Origin: Bacteroidia bacterium
GTDB taxonomy: Bacteria > Bacteroidota > Bacteroidia > NS11-12g > UBA955
Reading direction: 5' to 3'
Assembly: GCA_020848595.1 (NCBI GenBank)
Contig: JADLHV010000070.1
Location: 1-19,640 of the forward strand
DNA length: 19,640 bases
Shown here: positions 1-8,830 of the stretch, piece after piece
Numbering within the stretch: position 1 is the stretch's first letter
Layout of the letters: each line of letters starts with the position of its first letter
Program-made: the position numbers and the translations under genes
The notes under the pieces: generated by a model
The model's database searches: none
What the model saw: the letters and a program-made list of their open reading frames with translations, nothing else
Told to the model about the DNA's origin: nothing

Positions 1-1
1 T

Positions 2-2059
2 AAAATAGCTAAAGGCACATGGACGGATACAGTTATGGGATTAAAATTAGGCAGAAATTATAATTTTAGATCACGACAAATTCGGTCTGATGGCTCTGCT
101 CAATCTAATTGGTCGGGAACAATTTATACAACAGCCTATTATCCTTTGAGTAATCTTTATAGAAGTGGTCAATATTCGAATATCATTACTAGTCCAATTA
201 ATAAGATAACTCAAGCGTACTATCCTGAAACTCAAATCTGGTTTGACGTATTGCCTGACTTTAGCAGTCCAAATGCTATAAAAACTTCAAGAGCTAACTC
301 GAGCACGCCTGTTTATATTCCACTATACACCAACCATGATACTTTTTACATGCGTTCTAAGGTGGTAGATAAAGACGACAGTTTACCATGGAAAACCATA
401 CAAATTATAACTGATTTCAAGCCTACCATTTCAATAAACTCGAGTAATCCGTGCAATGATAGTTCGATATATTATATATCAATTTATTACAATATGAGTT
501 CTACTTTCCAGAACAATAATTGTATATCGTATATAGAGTACAACAATAAAATTGATTCTAATATCAATCGTTTCTATACTAAAAGTATCGGAATTACAGA
601 CAACTCACCTTTACGAATTAGAACAAACTTTCAATATTCTGAAGGCACAGTTTCAAATTCATTTACAGATACAACCTTTGTTTTAGATCCACTTAACATT
701 TCTAAACCACTTAATTATTCATTTCAAACAATTCCAAATAGTATTATATCATTTATACCTCAATCGTGTAATACTGGAATTGAATTAGAACATCATACCG
801 ACACAAATTACAATTCATTAATTTCAGTTCAATACAAAAACAATAAGACACTTGGAACATTGTTGCAATTCAACACTAATTGGGATGTGTTTTCGGGTAC
901 AGCTTTGCGTTATCGCATTTTAAGGGCTGGTATTAAAGGGCAGTGGATTAAAATTCCAAATGGCAGTTATACCCCTAATATTGTATATTCAAGTCAAATT
1001 GGCATTGATACCTCCTATTCAAATTGGACTATCACACGAACCAATCCCTATACAGGTAAAAACTTAGAGATAGAACTAGATATCTCGAACCAATTTAATA
1101 CAAGTAAGATTAAACGATATCTCATTAAAGATTCAGTAAATTTTAAGCTTGAAAGTTTATTTGGCAAGAATAATTTTGTGCGTTGTCGATTAGTTTCTGG
1201 AACTTATAAAAGTCAATGGTCTAATACTGTTAGCAAACATTTCTCAACTGGTTCCTTGCAATCTGCATATACAATATTCACTCATCCTAATTGGTCTTAT
1301 TCTTTAGGTATTGCCCAAGATTATGCTGGTGCAGAAATCCAATTTGGGCACTCTCCTACTGAATTAAATATACAATACAATAAACTAAAAACTTCCATTC
1401 CAGACACATTTGATTATGTAGACGGAGATACAGTCTATTTTAGAATAAGACGATTCACACCTATAGACACGAGCAATTGGAGTGGATTATTAAAAGCAGT
1501 ATATAAAGGGAGTAATAGCCTATGTTTCACACCTAAAATCTTGCACAATGGAGTTGGAAATAATTTAGATACTTTCCATTTGAAATGGTTGGATAAGAAT
1601 CCAAATTATTCGGAAGGTTTTCAACTCATGTTTGGCCCGAAAATAAATGAATTTAAAGGTTTTTTAGACATTCCTAAAGGCACTAATTCTATTGCAATTA
1701 ACAGAAAACAATATCCTTCAAATTGGCTATTTGGATTATACCCAAAATGTAGCATAACGAAATCGTATTCTAGTTTACTTCCAGAGTGGTATGCATTAGA
1801 TGGTAGAAATACCGCTATAGAAGATAATAAATGGGAAGCTCCATTGATCTATTTCAATCAAGAACTAAATGCCTTTACGAATAACTCTGAATTTGATTAC
1901 ACAATTCAATTGTACGACCAAGTAGGCAGATTAATTTTTGAGGGTGAAATTTTAGCCTTTCAAAATTTAACGGTTGGAGATTTAGCTCAAGGCATTTACC
2001 ATTTATCTGTTATCAATTCATTACAAACTAAAACTAATTATTCAGTCTATATTCAATGA
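2..2059 (+). CDS. T9SS-exported surface protein with FN3-like repeats (5' end missing)
   Basis: The reading frame is open to the left window edge: 11 codons precede the first ATG at 35 without a stop. This is therefore the C-terminal part of a larger protein. Residues are numbered from that ATG. A motif of alternating hydrophobic and Arg residues followed by a Ser/Trp turn recurs: FRSRQ at 11, YMRSK at 105, LRIRT at 193, LRYRI at 291, VRCRL at 382, VYFRI at 467 and a weaker copy near 565. Several are followed by SNWSG, SQWSN or GQW. Spacing is 85-98 residues, which is what strand F of stacked fibronectin type III-like domains would give. Residues ~603-674 resemble a type A T9SS sorting domain (IQLYDQVGRLIF, then LAQGIYHLSV), though without the usual YPNP start or terminal Lys. 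The protein is inferred to be exported across the outer membrane and surface-bound or released. Its stop codon overlaps the next start (ATGA), suggesting translational coupling. Ligand and function are unknown. Confidence 0.8.
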   Translation, partial: KIAKGTWTDTVMGLKLGRNYNFRSRQIRSDGSAQSNWSGTIYTTAYYPLSNLYRSGQYSNIITSPINKITQAYYPETQIWFDVLPDFSSPNAIKTSRANSSTPVYIPLYTNHDTFYMRSKVVDKDDSLPWKTIQIITDFKPTISINSSNPCNDSSIYYISIYYNMSSTFQNNNCISYIEYNNKIDSNINRFYTKSIGITDNSPLRIRTNFQYSEGTVSNSFTDTTFVLDPLNISKPLNYSFQTIPNSIISFIPQSCNTGIELEHHTDTNYNSLISVQYKNNKTLGTLLQFNTNWDVFSGTALRYRILRAGIKGQWIKIPNGSYTPNIVYSSQIGIDTSYSNWTITRTNPYTGKNLEIELDISNQFNTSKIKRYLIKDSVNFKLESLFGKNNFVRCRLVSGTYKSQWSNTVSKHFSTGSLQSAYTIFTHPNWSYSLGIAQDYAGAEIQFGHSPTELNIQYNKLKTSIPDTFDYVDGDTVYFRIRRFTPIDTSNWSGLLKAVYKGSNSLCFTPKILHNGVGNNLDTFHLKWLDKNPNYSEGFQLMFGPKINEFKGFLDIPKGTNSIAINRKQYPSNWLFGLYPKCSITKSYSSLLPEWYALDGRNTAIEDNKWEAPLIYFNQELNAFTNNSEFDYTIQLYDQVGRLIFEGEILAFQNLTVGDLAQGIYHLSVINSLQTKTNYSVYIQ

Positions 2060-4209
2060 AACTTAAACTAAGCTTCTTATTTCTTTTAATACAATATTCG
2101 TTATTGGGTCAAAATGGCATCGAGCCCATGTTATGCGAAGGGCCACTTCCAAATGATTTAAAACAATCTATCTCTGATATCATTTTAAAAAGCAAATCGA
2201 ATGAATTTACAACAAAAAACCTACTTGGTATTTATGATATTTTTGCAAGTGGTAAAGTTGTTTATGGCAATGCATCATGGCAATCTATCAATACAATCGG
2301 AAAACGTATTATAGAGAAAAACCACTTAGATTCGAATGTTAGATTTTACTTATTAAGAAGTCGATTTTACAATGCATTTGCCACAGATGAAGGATATATA
2401 TTTGCTACAACAGCCTTATTAGCCAATGTGCAAACAGAAGATGAAATGGCCTTTGTTTTATGCCATGAGCTTTCTCATTTTTTATTAGGACATAATTTAA
2501 AGAATCAAGAAAGAACCAAACAAAAACTATCTGATTTACGTAAAAAATTAAAGAAAACTAAAAAAAGTGATGCTCGTTTAAAATCTTTAGATAATTTTCT
2601 TAAAGATTTTTATTCTTTCAGTCAGGCAAATGAATTACAAGCAGATAGTCTTGGATTAGAATTATTTATTAAAGCCGGTTATGACCCTCAAAAAGCGTTA
2701 GTATCGATTAGTAATTTAGAGCACCATCAACCATTATTTCACCACGAACATTACGACCCCAATAGTATAGAGCCTGGCATATCATTTCAACATAAAAAAC
2801 CTTTAATAGACACTTGTAATATCAAGAATATGTTAAAGAGAGAAGATAGGAAAAAATACTTTGTTGAGTTACCAAATGAATTAGAGAAAATGATGGTAGA
2901 CTCTGGTTATATGACACATCCAGACTGGCAAATCAGATTAAAATTGGCAGAAAAAATATTAGAAGGCCGAAAATTAACATCTGTAAATCCTTCATTTTTT
3001 AATCCTCAGGTTGAATTGCAAAGCCTTTCTGAAATGGTATTAACTGAATATAAGTCGGGAAATTATTTTCATGCCTTATCCTATTTATTAATTCTAGAGA
3101 AGAAGCACCCGAATACAAAAGACATTTCTAAAATGAAAGGGGTTTTGCTTTCTGCAATATATTTAAAAACACAGGATATAGATAAAATACGGTTAACCGA
3201 TGATTTTGTATTAGCAAATTCATTTCTATCAGAGATGTTTTTTCATCTCATAGCATTTGAAACTTTCAAAATCCGTCAGCTTGCTTTGCATTATGCATCA
3301 AGTGGAAATGGTTCCGAAAATGTCAATAGAATGTGTGGGCATTATATATTGAAAATTTTGGATACTGAAGATAATTTATCGGATTTTGAAACCGAAGATG
3401 TTATGTATTTTAAGGGCTGCGGTGAAATTGATACTGTAACAATTCGTCATCCATTTATGACAGAAGTTAAATCAAGTATCGAAGCCTTAGAACGTTCGGA
3501 AACTAAAGCATTGTATCGCAATTATTCTTTAAATCGCAGTGACTCATTAATTCATATTACCACCAATGAATATCCAAGAAAATGGAATAATTCTGATAGA
3601 GATTCCTTGATTTTATTAAGTCCAAATTTTATGGCCATACCAAGTCGAAAAACTAAGAAATATAAAAATCCTTTGGAGAAACATGGTCGAAAATATTTCT
3701 TACATAATGAGATGCTAAGACATGGCAAGGAAAATAATATTTATTATAACAGTATAAGTTTTGATGATAAAGAACATTTAAGCACAGAGCAATACAACCA
3801 ATATTTTCTAATATCTGAAATGATAGATGAATATTCTGAATCAGGAAATGACAATTTTAAATGTCCATTAAGTGTATTGTATTCTGAAAATTTAATCCAA
3901 CAAACAGGATGTAAGAAAGTACAATTAGTACAAATGATTCATAGTAATACGCCTGTCTCTGGAATCGTACTAGGATTATTAGACACCTATGTAATTCCAT
4001 TTACGTTCATCACTACTTTAGATTTTTCGAGTTATATAAGAATGATGTTTGCAAATACGACTACAATTAACATTGTTTTTAATCTTGAGACGAGTAGTAT
4101 CGAATATATTTCTATCATAGAAACAGGGTTAAAGCCTGATAATAGTGCCGTTTCTAGTCTTTCACAAAAAATAATTTCAGACACAAAATATCATTTAATT
4201 AAAAACTAA
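2056..4209 (+). CDS. Exported M48-family zinc metalloprotease with long C-terminal extension
   Basis: The first ~19 residues form a signal peptide (two Lys, then LSFLFLLIQYSLLG), so the protein probably acts in the periplasm or at the outer membrane. The M48 signature is clear: the NAFAT...GYIFATTALL region (106-122), then CHELSH with zinc ligands H137 and H141 and catalytic E138, and the third ligand E193 in NELQAD (ExxAD). A basic helical insert (~150-175) lies between the two halves. The M48 core ends near residue 215. The remaining ~500 residues include a helical, TPR-like stretch around 320-420 and a hydrophobic, beta-prone segment at about 634-675 that I cannot assign. Periplasmic M48 proteases with TPRs such as BepA monitor outer-membrane protein assembly. 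A comparable role for the neighbouring barrel or surface protein is inference only. It starts inside the stop of the upstream gene and lies 8 nt before the next. Protease family is confident, substrate unknown. Confidence 0.85.
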   Translation: MKLKLSFLFLLIQYSLLGQNGIEPMLCEGPLPNDLKQSISDIILKSKSNEFTTKNLLGIYDIFASGKVVYGNASWQSINTIGKRIIEKNHLDSNVRFYLLRSRFYNAFATDEGYIFATTALLANVQTEDEMAFVLCHELSHFLLGHNLKNQERTKQKLSDLRKKLKKTKKSDARLKSLDNFLKDFYSFSQANELQADSLGLELFIKAGYDPQKALVSISNLEHHQPLFHHEHYDPNSIEPGISFQHKKPLIDTCNIKNMLKREDRKKYFVELPNELEKMMVDSGYMTHPDWQIRLKLAEKILEGRKLTSVNPSFFNPQVELQSLSEMVLTEYKSGNYFHALSYLLILEKKHPNTKDISKMKGVLLSAIYLKTQDIDKIRLTDDFVLANSFLSEMFFHLIAFETFKIRQLALHYASSGNGSENVNRMCGHYILKILDTEDNLSDFETEDVMYFKGCGEIDTVTIRHPFMTEVKSSIEALERSETKALYRNYSLNRSDSLIHITTNEYPRKWNNSDRDSLILLSPNFMAIPSRKTKKYKNPLEKHGRKYFLHNEMLRHGKENNIYYNSISFDDKEHLSTEQYNQYFLISEMIDEYSESGNDNFKCPLSVLYSENLIQQTGCKKVQLVQMIHSNTPVSGIVLGLLDTYVIPFTFITTLDFSSYIRMMFANTTTINIVFNLETSSIEYISIIETGLKPDNSAVSSLSQKIISDTKYHLIKN

Positions 4210-4217
4210 ACGAAGAA

Positions 4218-5033
4218 ATGACGAATAAGTTCAGAAAAATCAACATGAATCGACAATATTTTAAACCAATAAGTATCTTCATTCTCTTTACTATTATGTC
4301 GATTAAAATGACAGAGGCAAAACCTCTTCCGAGTCCTTTCAATAATTATAGGTTATCAATAGGCGCAGGACTTGGATACAGTCCATTGATATTATTGGCT
4401 CCCGCTCCATTTAAGTATTTACCTTGGCAGAATATTAAACCATCATTAAAAGCCGAATTTACTATAGATCCTAAATACAGTATCAATATTGGTTTCCAAA
4501 ACGAACGTTATAAATTTAATATTAACCCTTTGATAGAATATTACACTACGAATGATCAAAATCGAGACTCAAAGGAGATTAATAGTAAAGCTAGTGCCAA
4601 TATGCAATATCTCACTATTGATATACGTAAATATTCATTTTTCTCAGGCTATATTGCCCCTTATGGTCGATATGTGATGTATGGCTTATCATTTAATAAT
4701 ACACTGTTCAAAAATGAAGCCATTGCATTTTCAATTAATGACGACCAGAATGGCCAATTAAATTTTGAATACCCTGCACATCAATACTGGATAAAAACAA
4801 CCGGATTTCGAATGGGATTAGGCAAAAAGAAATATCTTGGTACTGAATTAAAATCTTTCATTGAATATCAAATGCATTTAGATATTAAAATTGGTGATTT
4901 TGGTTCTGGGCTTGGCGAAGGCTATCTCCCTAAATATGGAGGAATTAATAGGGTTACTTATGAAACAGCCATGCGCCTCTCTCAAATGACTTCACTTTTT
5001 CAATTCAATTTTACTTATGGATTCTCACTTTAA
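4218..5033 (+). CDS. Probable outer-membrane beta-barrel protein, unknown function
   Basis: I do not recognise the family. Near the N-terminus a hydrophobic segment (ISIFILFTIMSI) followed by TEAKP looks like a cleavable signal peptide. The body has alternating polar/hydrophobic, Tyr/Phe-rich strands with Gly-rich starts (YRLSIGAGLGYSP, KYSINIGFQNERYKFNI, YIAPYGRYVMYGLSF). It ends in FQFNFTYGFSL, an aromatic-rich last strand typical of outer-membrane barrels. At ~240 mature residues it could form an 8-12-stranded barrel. ATG at 4218 has a purine-rich AAGAA just upstream. ATG at 4245 would give a more ordinary signal-peptide n-region (MNRQYFKP) and is a real alternative. It follows the M48 gene by 8 nt and its end overlaps the lipoprotein start by 17 nt, so the four genes probably share one transcript. 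Confidence 0.65.
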   Translation: MTNKFRKINMNRQYFKPISIFILFTIMSIKMTEAKPLPSPFNNYRLSIGAGLGYSPLILLAPAPFKYLPWQNIKPSLKAEFTIDPKYSINIGFQNERYKFNINPLIEYYTTNDQNRDSKEINSKASANMQYLTIDIRKYSFFSGYIAPYGRYVMYGLSFNNTLFKNEAIAFSINDDQNGQLNFEYPAHQYWIKTTGFRMGLGKKKYLGTELKSFIEYQMHLDIKIGDFGSGLGEGYLPKYGGINRVTYETAMRLSQMTSLFQFNFTYGFSL

Positions 5034-5541
5034 ACTAATTTATATATTCACTTTATTAATCGCCTTTTCATCTTGTGCAGTTGAAATTGAAGAGCCAATT
5101 CCTAATATTAGTTCGGGTAAGTCTGTGTTAAATAGTTCAATTACGGAAGTGAATACACTGCGCTCAGATTTTTTAAATTGGGATAGTATAGAATTCCATT
5201 TTTCGCATTTCGAAAACATCACATACTTCTCAAATTGTAATCCTGTGTTTATGAGCAATGCGGCTATTCCAGATACATTAATTTTGCGATTTACTCAATT
5301 GCCTTATAACAATATCAATCAATATTATGTTGGTGCGCCAAGTTCAGAAGCGCGTATTAATAAATTCCCTGGTCGAAAAATCAATAGTAATGGGAATGGC
5401 CAGATAACTTATACAAAGATTGAGGGAGACAGCGTTGAGATTGGTATTGATTTGTTGCAGAATACGTTTTACAGATTGCCAGATAATAGCAATTTAAAAG
5501 CGACAATAAAAGGTCGTTTCAAAATGCCTAAGTTTAAATAG
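5017..5541 (+). CDS. Small predicted lipoprotein, unknown function
   Basis: The N-terminus is a typical lipoprotein signal: a short polar start, a hydrophobic core (LIYIFTLLIA) and the lipobox AFSSC with Cys20 as the predicted lipidation site. The mature domain (~154 residues) is Asn/Ser-rich, probably beta-rich, and matches no family I know. The start lies within the last 17 nt of the preceding barrel gene in another frame, so translation is probably coupled. It is the last gene of the + strand unit. A hairpin follows ~30 nt downstream, shared with the convergent carB. Its position next to a barrel suggests an outer-membrane partner, but this is inference. Confidence 0.7.
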   Translation: MDSHFKLIYIFTLLIAFSSCAVEIEEPIPNISSGKSVLNSSITEVNTLRSDFLNWDSIEFHFSHFENITYFSNCNPVFMSNAAIPDTLILRFTQLPYNNINQYYVGAPSSEARINKFPGRKINSNGNGQITYTKIEGDSVEIGIDLLQNTFYRLPDNSNLKATIKGRFKMPKFK

Positions 5542-5571
5542 TATTGTTTTAAGGAACAAACAAACAAATAA

Positions 5572-5598
5572 AAACCGCAATTTTTGAGGTTGCGGTTT
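5572..5598 (-). terminator. Intrinsic terminator of carB (possibly bidirectional)
   Basis: A perfect 9-bp stem (AAACCGCAA at 5572-5580 and TTGCGGTTT at 5590-5598) encloses a 9-nt loop. Read on the minus strand it is followed by a T-rich tract (TTTTTATTTGTTTG), as expected for termination just after the carB stop. On the plus strand only three T residues follow, so it may stop the lipoprotein transcript less efficiently. It sits in the 60-bp gap between two convergent genes. Confidence 0.8.
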
Positions 5599-5601
5599 AA
5601 A

Positions 5602-8463
5602 TTAGTCAATAACATTGACTATAAAGAAATTATTAGCTCGAGAGAAGTATCTACTCAAGTACATACTTTTCTTGCTATAAATCTCTCTAAATTCTGGGTC
5701 TTTAGTATCTTTAACGAATAATATAGATTCACCAGTTGATTTCATTTCTGGGCCTAATTCACGATTAACATTAGGGAATTTATTAAAAGAGAACACAGGC
5801 AATTTTATTGCAAAACCTTTCAATTTTCTTTCGATATTAAAGTCTTTTAACTTGTTTACTCCAAGCATTACTTTAGTAGCGATATTGATATAAGGCACAT
5901 CATATGCTTTACAGATAAAAGGCACTGTTCTACTAGCACGTGGATTAGCTTCAATAACATAAACTTTTTCGTCTTTTATAGCAAATTGAATATTCAATAA
6001 GCCTCTTATATTCATTGAGAAAGCTAATTTTTTACTGTACTCTTCCATTTTATCCATCACATTTTGACTGAGACTAAAAGGAGGAAGAACAGCACTACTA
6101 TCACCAGAGTGAATACCGGCAGGTTCAATGTGTTCCATCATACCAATTACGTGATAATCTTCACCATCACAAATAACATCACATTCAGCTTCTTCGGCTC
6201 TATCTAAGAAATGGTCGATTAACACACGGTTACCAGGTAAATCACCTAATAAGCTAATAACTGCATTTTCTAATTCTTCATCATTAATAACGATTTTCAT
6301 ACCCTGACCACCGAGAACATAACTTGGACGTACTAAGACAGGATAACCAACTTCATTAGCAATTTTAACTGCTTCATCGGCAGTTTCAGAAACGCCATAT
6401 TTAGGATAAGGGATATCGAGTTCTTTAAGAAGGTCGCTGAACAAACCGCGGTCTTCACTCATATCCATATCAGGGAAAGAAGTCCCGATAATTTTAATAC
6501 CCCTTTCATGAAGTTTTTCGGCCAATTTAAGAGCAGTTTGACCGCCCAATTGAACAATTACCCCATGAGGTTTTTCTAATTCAATAATTTCCCAAAGATG
6601 TTCCCAATAAACTGGTTCAAAATAGAGTTTATCAGCCATATCAAAATCAGTACTTACTGTTTCAGGGTTACAATTGATCATGATAGCTTCGAAACCACTT
6701 TCTTTAGCAGCGAGTAAACCATGCACACAACTGTAATCGAACTCAATACCTTGTCCGATACGATTTGGACCACTACCTAAGACTACAATTTTTTTCTTAT
6801 CCGAAACGACGCTTTCATTTTCACCTTCGAAACAAGAGTAGAAATAATTGGTCGGCGAAGGGAATTCGGCGGCACAAGTATCCACCATTTTGTAGGTTCT
6901 TGTGATACCTAATTTTTTACGCTTTTCGTAAACATCATCTTCCGTACAATTCTTTATCAAGAAAGCAATTTGATAATCGGAATAACCTTTTTGTTTAGCT
7001 TTCACGATTAAATCATGCGGTAAAGTTTCTAGAGTATGGCGTTTAATTTCCTTTTCAGTATTTACAAGATCAAGAATTTGTTCAAGATACCAGCGGTCGA
7101 TTCGAGTTAACTTTTGAATTGTTGTAAGCGGTACACCTAATTCAACAGCATCTTTCAAATGAAAAATTCTATCCCAGCTTGGATTTTCGAGACTATGAAC
7201 AATTTCCTCCAGATTGCGAGAACCAGTACCATCGGCACCAAGACCAAACTTACGTATTTCTAAAGATTGAGCTGCCTTTTGAAGCGCTTCTTGAAAACTA
7301 CGACCGATAGCCATCACCTCACCCACTGATTTCATTTGCAATCCTAAACTTTTATTAGCCCCTTTGAATTTATCGAAATTCCATCTTGGAATCTTGATAA
7401 TCACATAGTCGATAGCCGGTTCAAAATAAGCCGAAGTAGTTTTAGTTACTGGATTTTTCAATTCATCTAAATTATAACCTATAGCCAATTTAGCTGCTAT
7501 TTTAGCAATAGGATAACCAGTAGCTTTAGAAGCAAGAGCCGACGAACGAGAAACTCTTGGATTAATTTCGATAGCGATTATTTCTTCATTTTCTGGATTA
7601 ACCGCAAATTGTACATTACAACCACCAGAGAAATTGCCAATACTGCGCATCATTCTGAAAGACATATCTCTCATTTCTTGAAAGCAGGTATCACTCAAAG
7701 TCATTGCCGGTGCAATGGTTATACTATCACCGGTATGAATACCCATTGGGTCTAAATTTTCAATTGTACAGATAACCGCAATATTGTTATTATTATCCCT
7801 TAATACTTCCAATTCATATTCTTTCCATCCTAAAACTGCTTGTTCAACTAAAACCTCGTGCGTTGGTGAAGCTTCTAGTCCAGCTCTTAGAGCCGACTCC
7901 AATTCATCTTTGCTTTTAACAAAACCACCTCCCGTACCACCTAAAGTAAAAGAAGGGCGAATAACTAATGGATAACCAATTTCTTGAGCAATTTCTTTTC
8001 CTTCTAAGAAAGAGTTCGCTGTTCTACTTGTTGCTACACCGATACCAATATCAATCATGAGCTGTCTAAACAGTTCACGATTTTCAGTTTTTTGAATAGC
8101 GGCTGTATCAACACCAATGATACGCACATTATATTTTTCCCATATTCCTAAGTCTTCGGCTTCAATAGCAAGATTCAAGGCAGTTTGACCACCCATAGTT
8201 GGCAATACTGCATCAATTTGTCTCTCTTGTAATATTTTCTCAATAGAATCTGTAGTAAGAGGCAAGAGATATATATGGTCTGCAGTAACATTATCTGTCA
8301 TAATAGTTGCAGGATTGCTATTGATGAGAGATACTTCAATACCCTCTTCGCGAAGAGAGCGAGAAGCTTGACTACCGGAATAATCGAATTCGCAAGCTTG
8401 ACCAATAATGATTGGACCGCTACCGATTATTAAAACTGACTTGATGGAAGGATCTTTAGGCAT
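5602..8463 (-). CDS. carB: Carbamoyl-phosphate synthase large subunit, short form without MGS domain
   Basis: It makes carbamoyl phosphate from bicarbonate, two ATP and ammonia delivered by the small subunit CarA, for pyrimidine and arginine synthesis. The two homologous halves are both visible. The first begins IIGSGPIIIGQACEFDYSG (12-30), with its ATP-grasp domain at ~128-330 (RPSFTLGGTGGGF, EINPRVSRSSALASKATGYP). The second begins VLGSGPNRIGQGIEFDYSC (561-579), with its ATP-grasp domain at ~670-860 (RPSYVLGGQGM, EANPRASRTVPF). The oligomerisation domain (~410-550) lies between. The protein ends about 41 residues after GPEMKSTGE (904-912). The ~120-150-residue MGS-like domain that binds UMP, IMP and ornithine in the E. 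coli enzyme (1073 aa) is absent. The terminator follows directly, so this is a natural end rather than a frameshift. From memory, ~940-950-aa CarB is usual in many Bacteroidota. carA is not in the window. Confidence 0.97.
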   Translation of the reverse strand: MPKDPSIKSVLIIGSGPIIIGQACEFDYSGSQASRSLREEGIEVSLINSNPATIMTDNVTADHIYLLPLTTDSIEKILQERQIDAVLPTMGGQTALNLAIEAEDLGIWEKYNVRIIGVDTAAIQKTENRELFRQLMIDIGIGVATSRTANSFLEGKEIAQEIGYPLVIRPSFTLGGTGGGFVKSKDELESALRAGLEASPTHEVLVEQAVLGWKEYELEVLRDNNNNIAVICTIENLDPMGIHTGDSITIAPAMTLSDTCFQEMRDMSFRMMRSIGNFSGGCNVQFAVNPENEEIIAIEINPRVSRSSALASKATGYPIAKIAAKLAIGYNLDELKNPVTKTTSAYFEPAIDYVIIKIPRWNFDKFKGANKSLGLQMKSVGEVMAIGRSFQEALQKAAQSLEIRKFGLGADGTGSRNLEEIVHSLENPSWDRIFHLKDAVELGVPLTTIQKLTRIDRWYLEQILDLVNTEKEIKRHTLETLPHDLIVKAKQKGYSDYQIAFLIKNCTEDDVYEKRKKLGITRTYKMVDTCAAEFPSPTNYFYSCFEGENESVVSDKKKIVVLGSGPNRIGQGIEFDYSCVHGLLAAKESGFEAIMINCNPETVSTDFDMADKLYFEPVYWEHLWEIIELEKPHGVIVQLGGQTALKLAEKLHERGIKIIGTSFPDMDMSEDRGLFSDLLKELDIPYPKYGVSETADEAVKIANEVGYPVLVRPSYVLGGQGMKIVINDEELENAVISLLGDLPGNRVLIDHFLDRAEEAECDVICDGEDYHVIGMMEHIEPAGIHSGDSSAVLPPFSLSQNVMDKMEEYSKKLAFSMNIRGLLNIQFAIKDEKVYVIEANPRASRTVPFICKAYDVPYINIATKVMLGVNKLKDFNIERKLKGFAIKLPVFSFNKFPNVNRELGPEMKSTGESILFVKDTKDPEFREIYSKKSMYLSRYFSRANNFFIVNVID

Positions 8464-8477
8464 AGAATAAAATCCAG

Positions 8478-8485
8478 CAAAATTA
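8478..8485 (-). promoter_or_regulatory. Candidate -7 promoter element for carB
   Basis: On the minus strand the sequence reads TAATTTTG, an exact match to the Bacteroidota -7 consensus TAnnTTTG, 14 nt before the carB ATG. No well-placed -33 TTG/TTTG is seen, and the implied leader would be only about 8-10 nt. The assignment is therefore weak. Confidence 0.3.
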
Positions 8486-8512
8486 GGGTTAATACACTTA
8501 AATTACTAAGAG

Positions 8513-8636
8513 TGTGGATATTTTAGAACAATTGAATAAGTTTATCTAATGGATTAAAGTTCATTATTATAAACCCCAAATAAAACAAGTAACTCAGGGG
8601 CAATTTTAAGAAATAAATTCATTTCGATTATCCACA
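8513..8636. promoter_or_regulatory. Pair of DnaA-box-like 9-mers in opposite orientation
   Basis: TTATCCACA at 8628-8636 is identical to the strong DnaA box consensus. At 8513-8521 the plus strand reads TGTGGATAT, which on the minus strand is ATATCCACA, one mismatch from the consensus. They lie 106 nt apart in a gene-free AT-rich spacer. DnaA binding is inferred from the motif alone. A full replication origin would need more boxes, which I did not find. Confidence 0.35.
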
Positions 8637-8830
8637 TTAACAGAATAAAATACCATAGAAAAAGCTATAATGAGATGAACTAGATTTTTAATATGGCTTG
8701 TAATAGGCTTACAAAAAAACATAGCATTAAAAATGTCAAATACGCCACTGTATACAAATCGACCTAAACAATTAATAACGGTTGCAATAAGTATGAATTA
8801 ATTTTAAATTTCTAAAACTACAATAAAAAA

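Noticed and set aside
5040..5258. 72-codon minus-strand frame opposite the lipoprotein gene
   Set aside because: It lies antisense to a gene with a clear lipobox, has no recognisable domain, and no separate regulatory signals were seen.
8554..8637. 27-codon hydrophobic minus-strand ORF (MWIIEMNLFLKIAPELL...) between gcvP and carB
   Set aside because: AT-rich DNA gives such peptides readily; it overlaps the DnaA-box-like site and has no promoter or ribosome site to support it.
8693..8767. 24-codon basic plus-strand ORF in the same spacer
   Set aside because: Too short, with no start signal and stop-rich surroundings.
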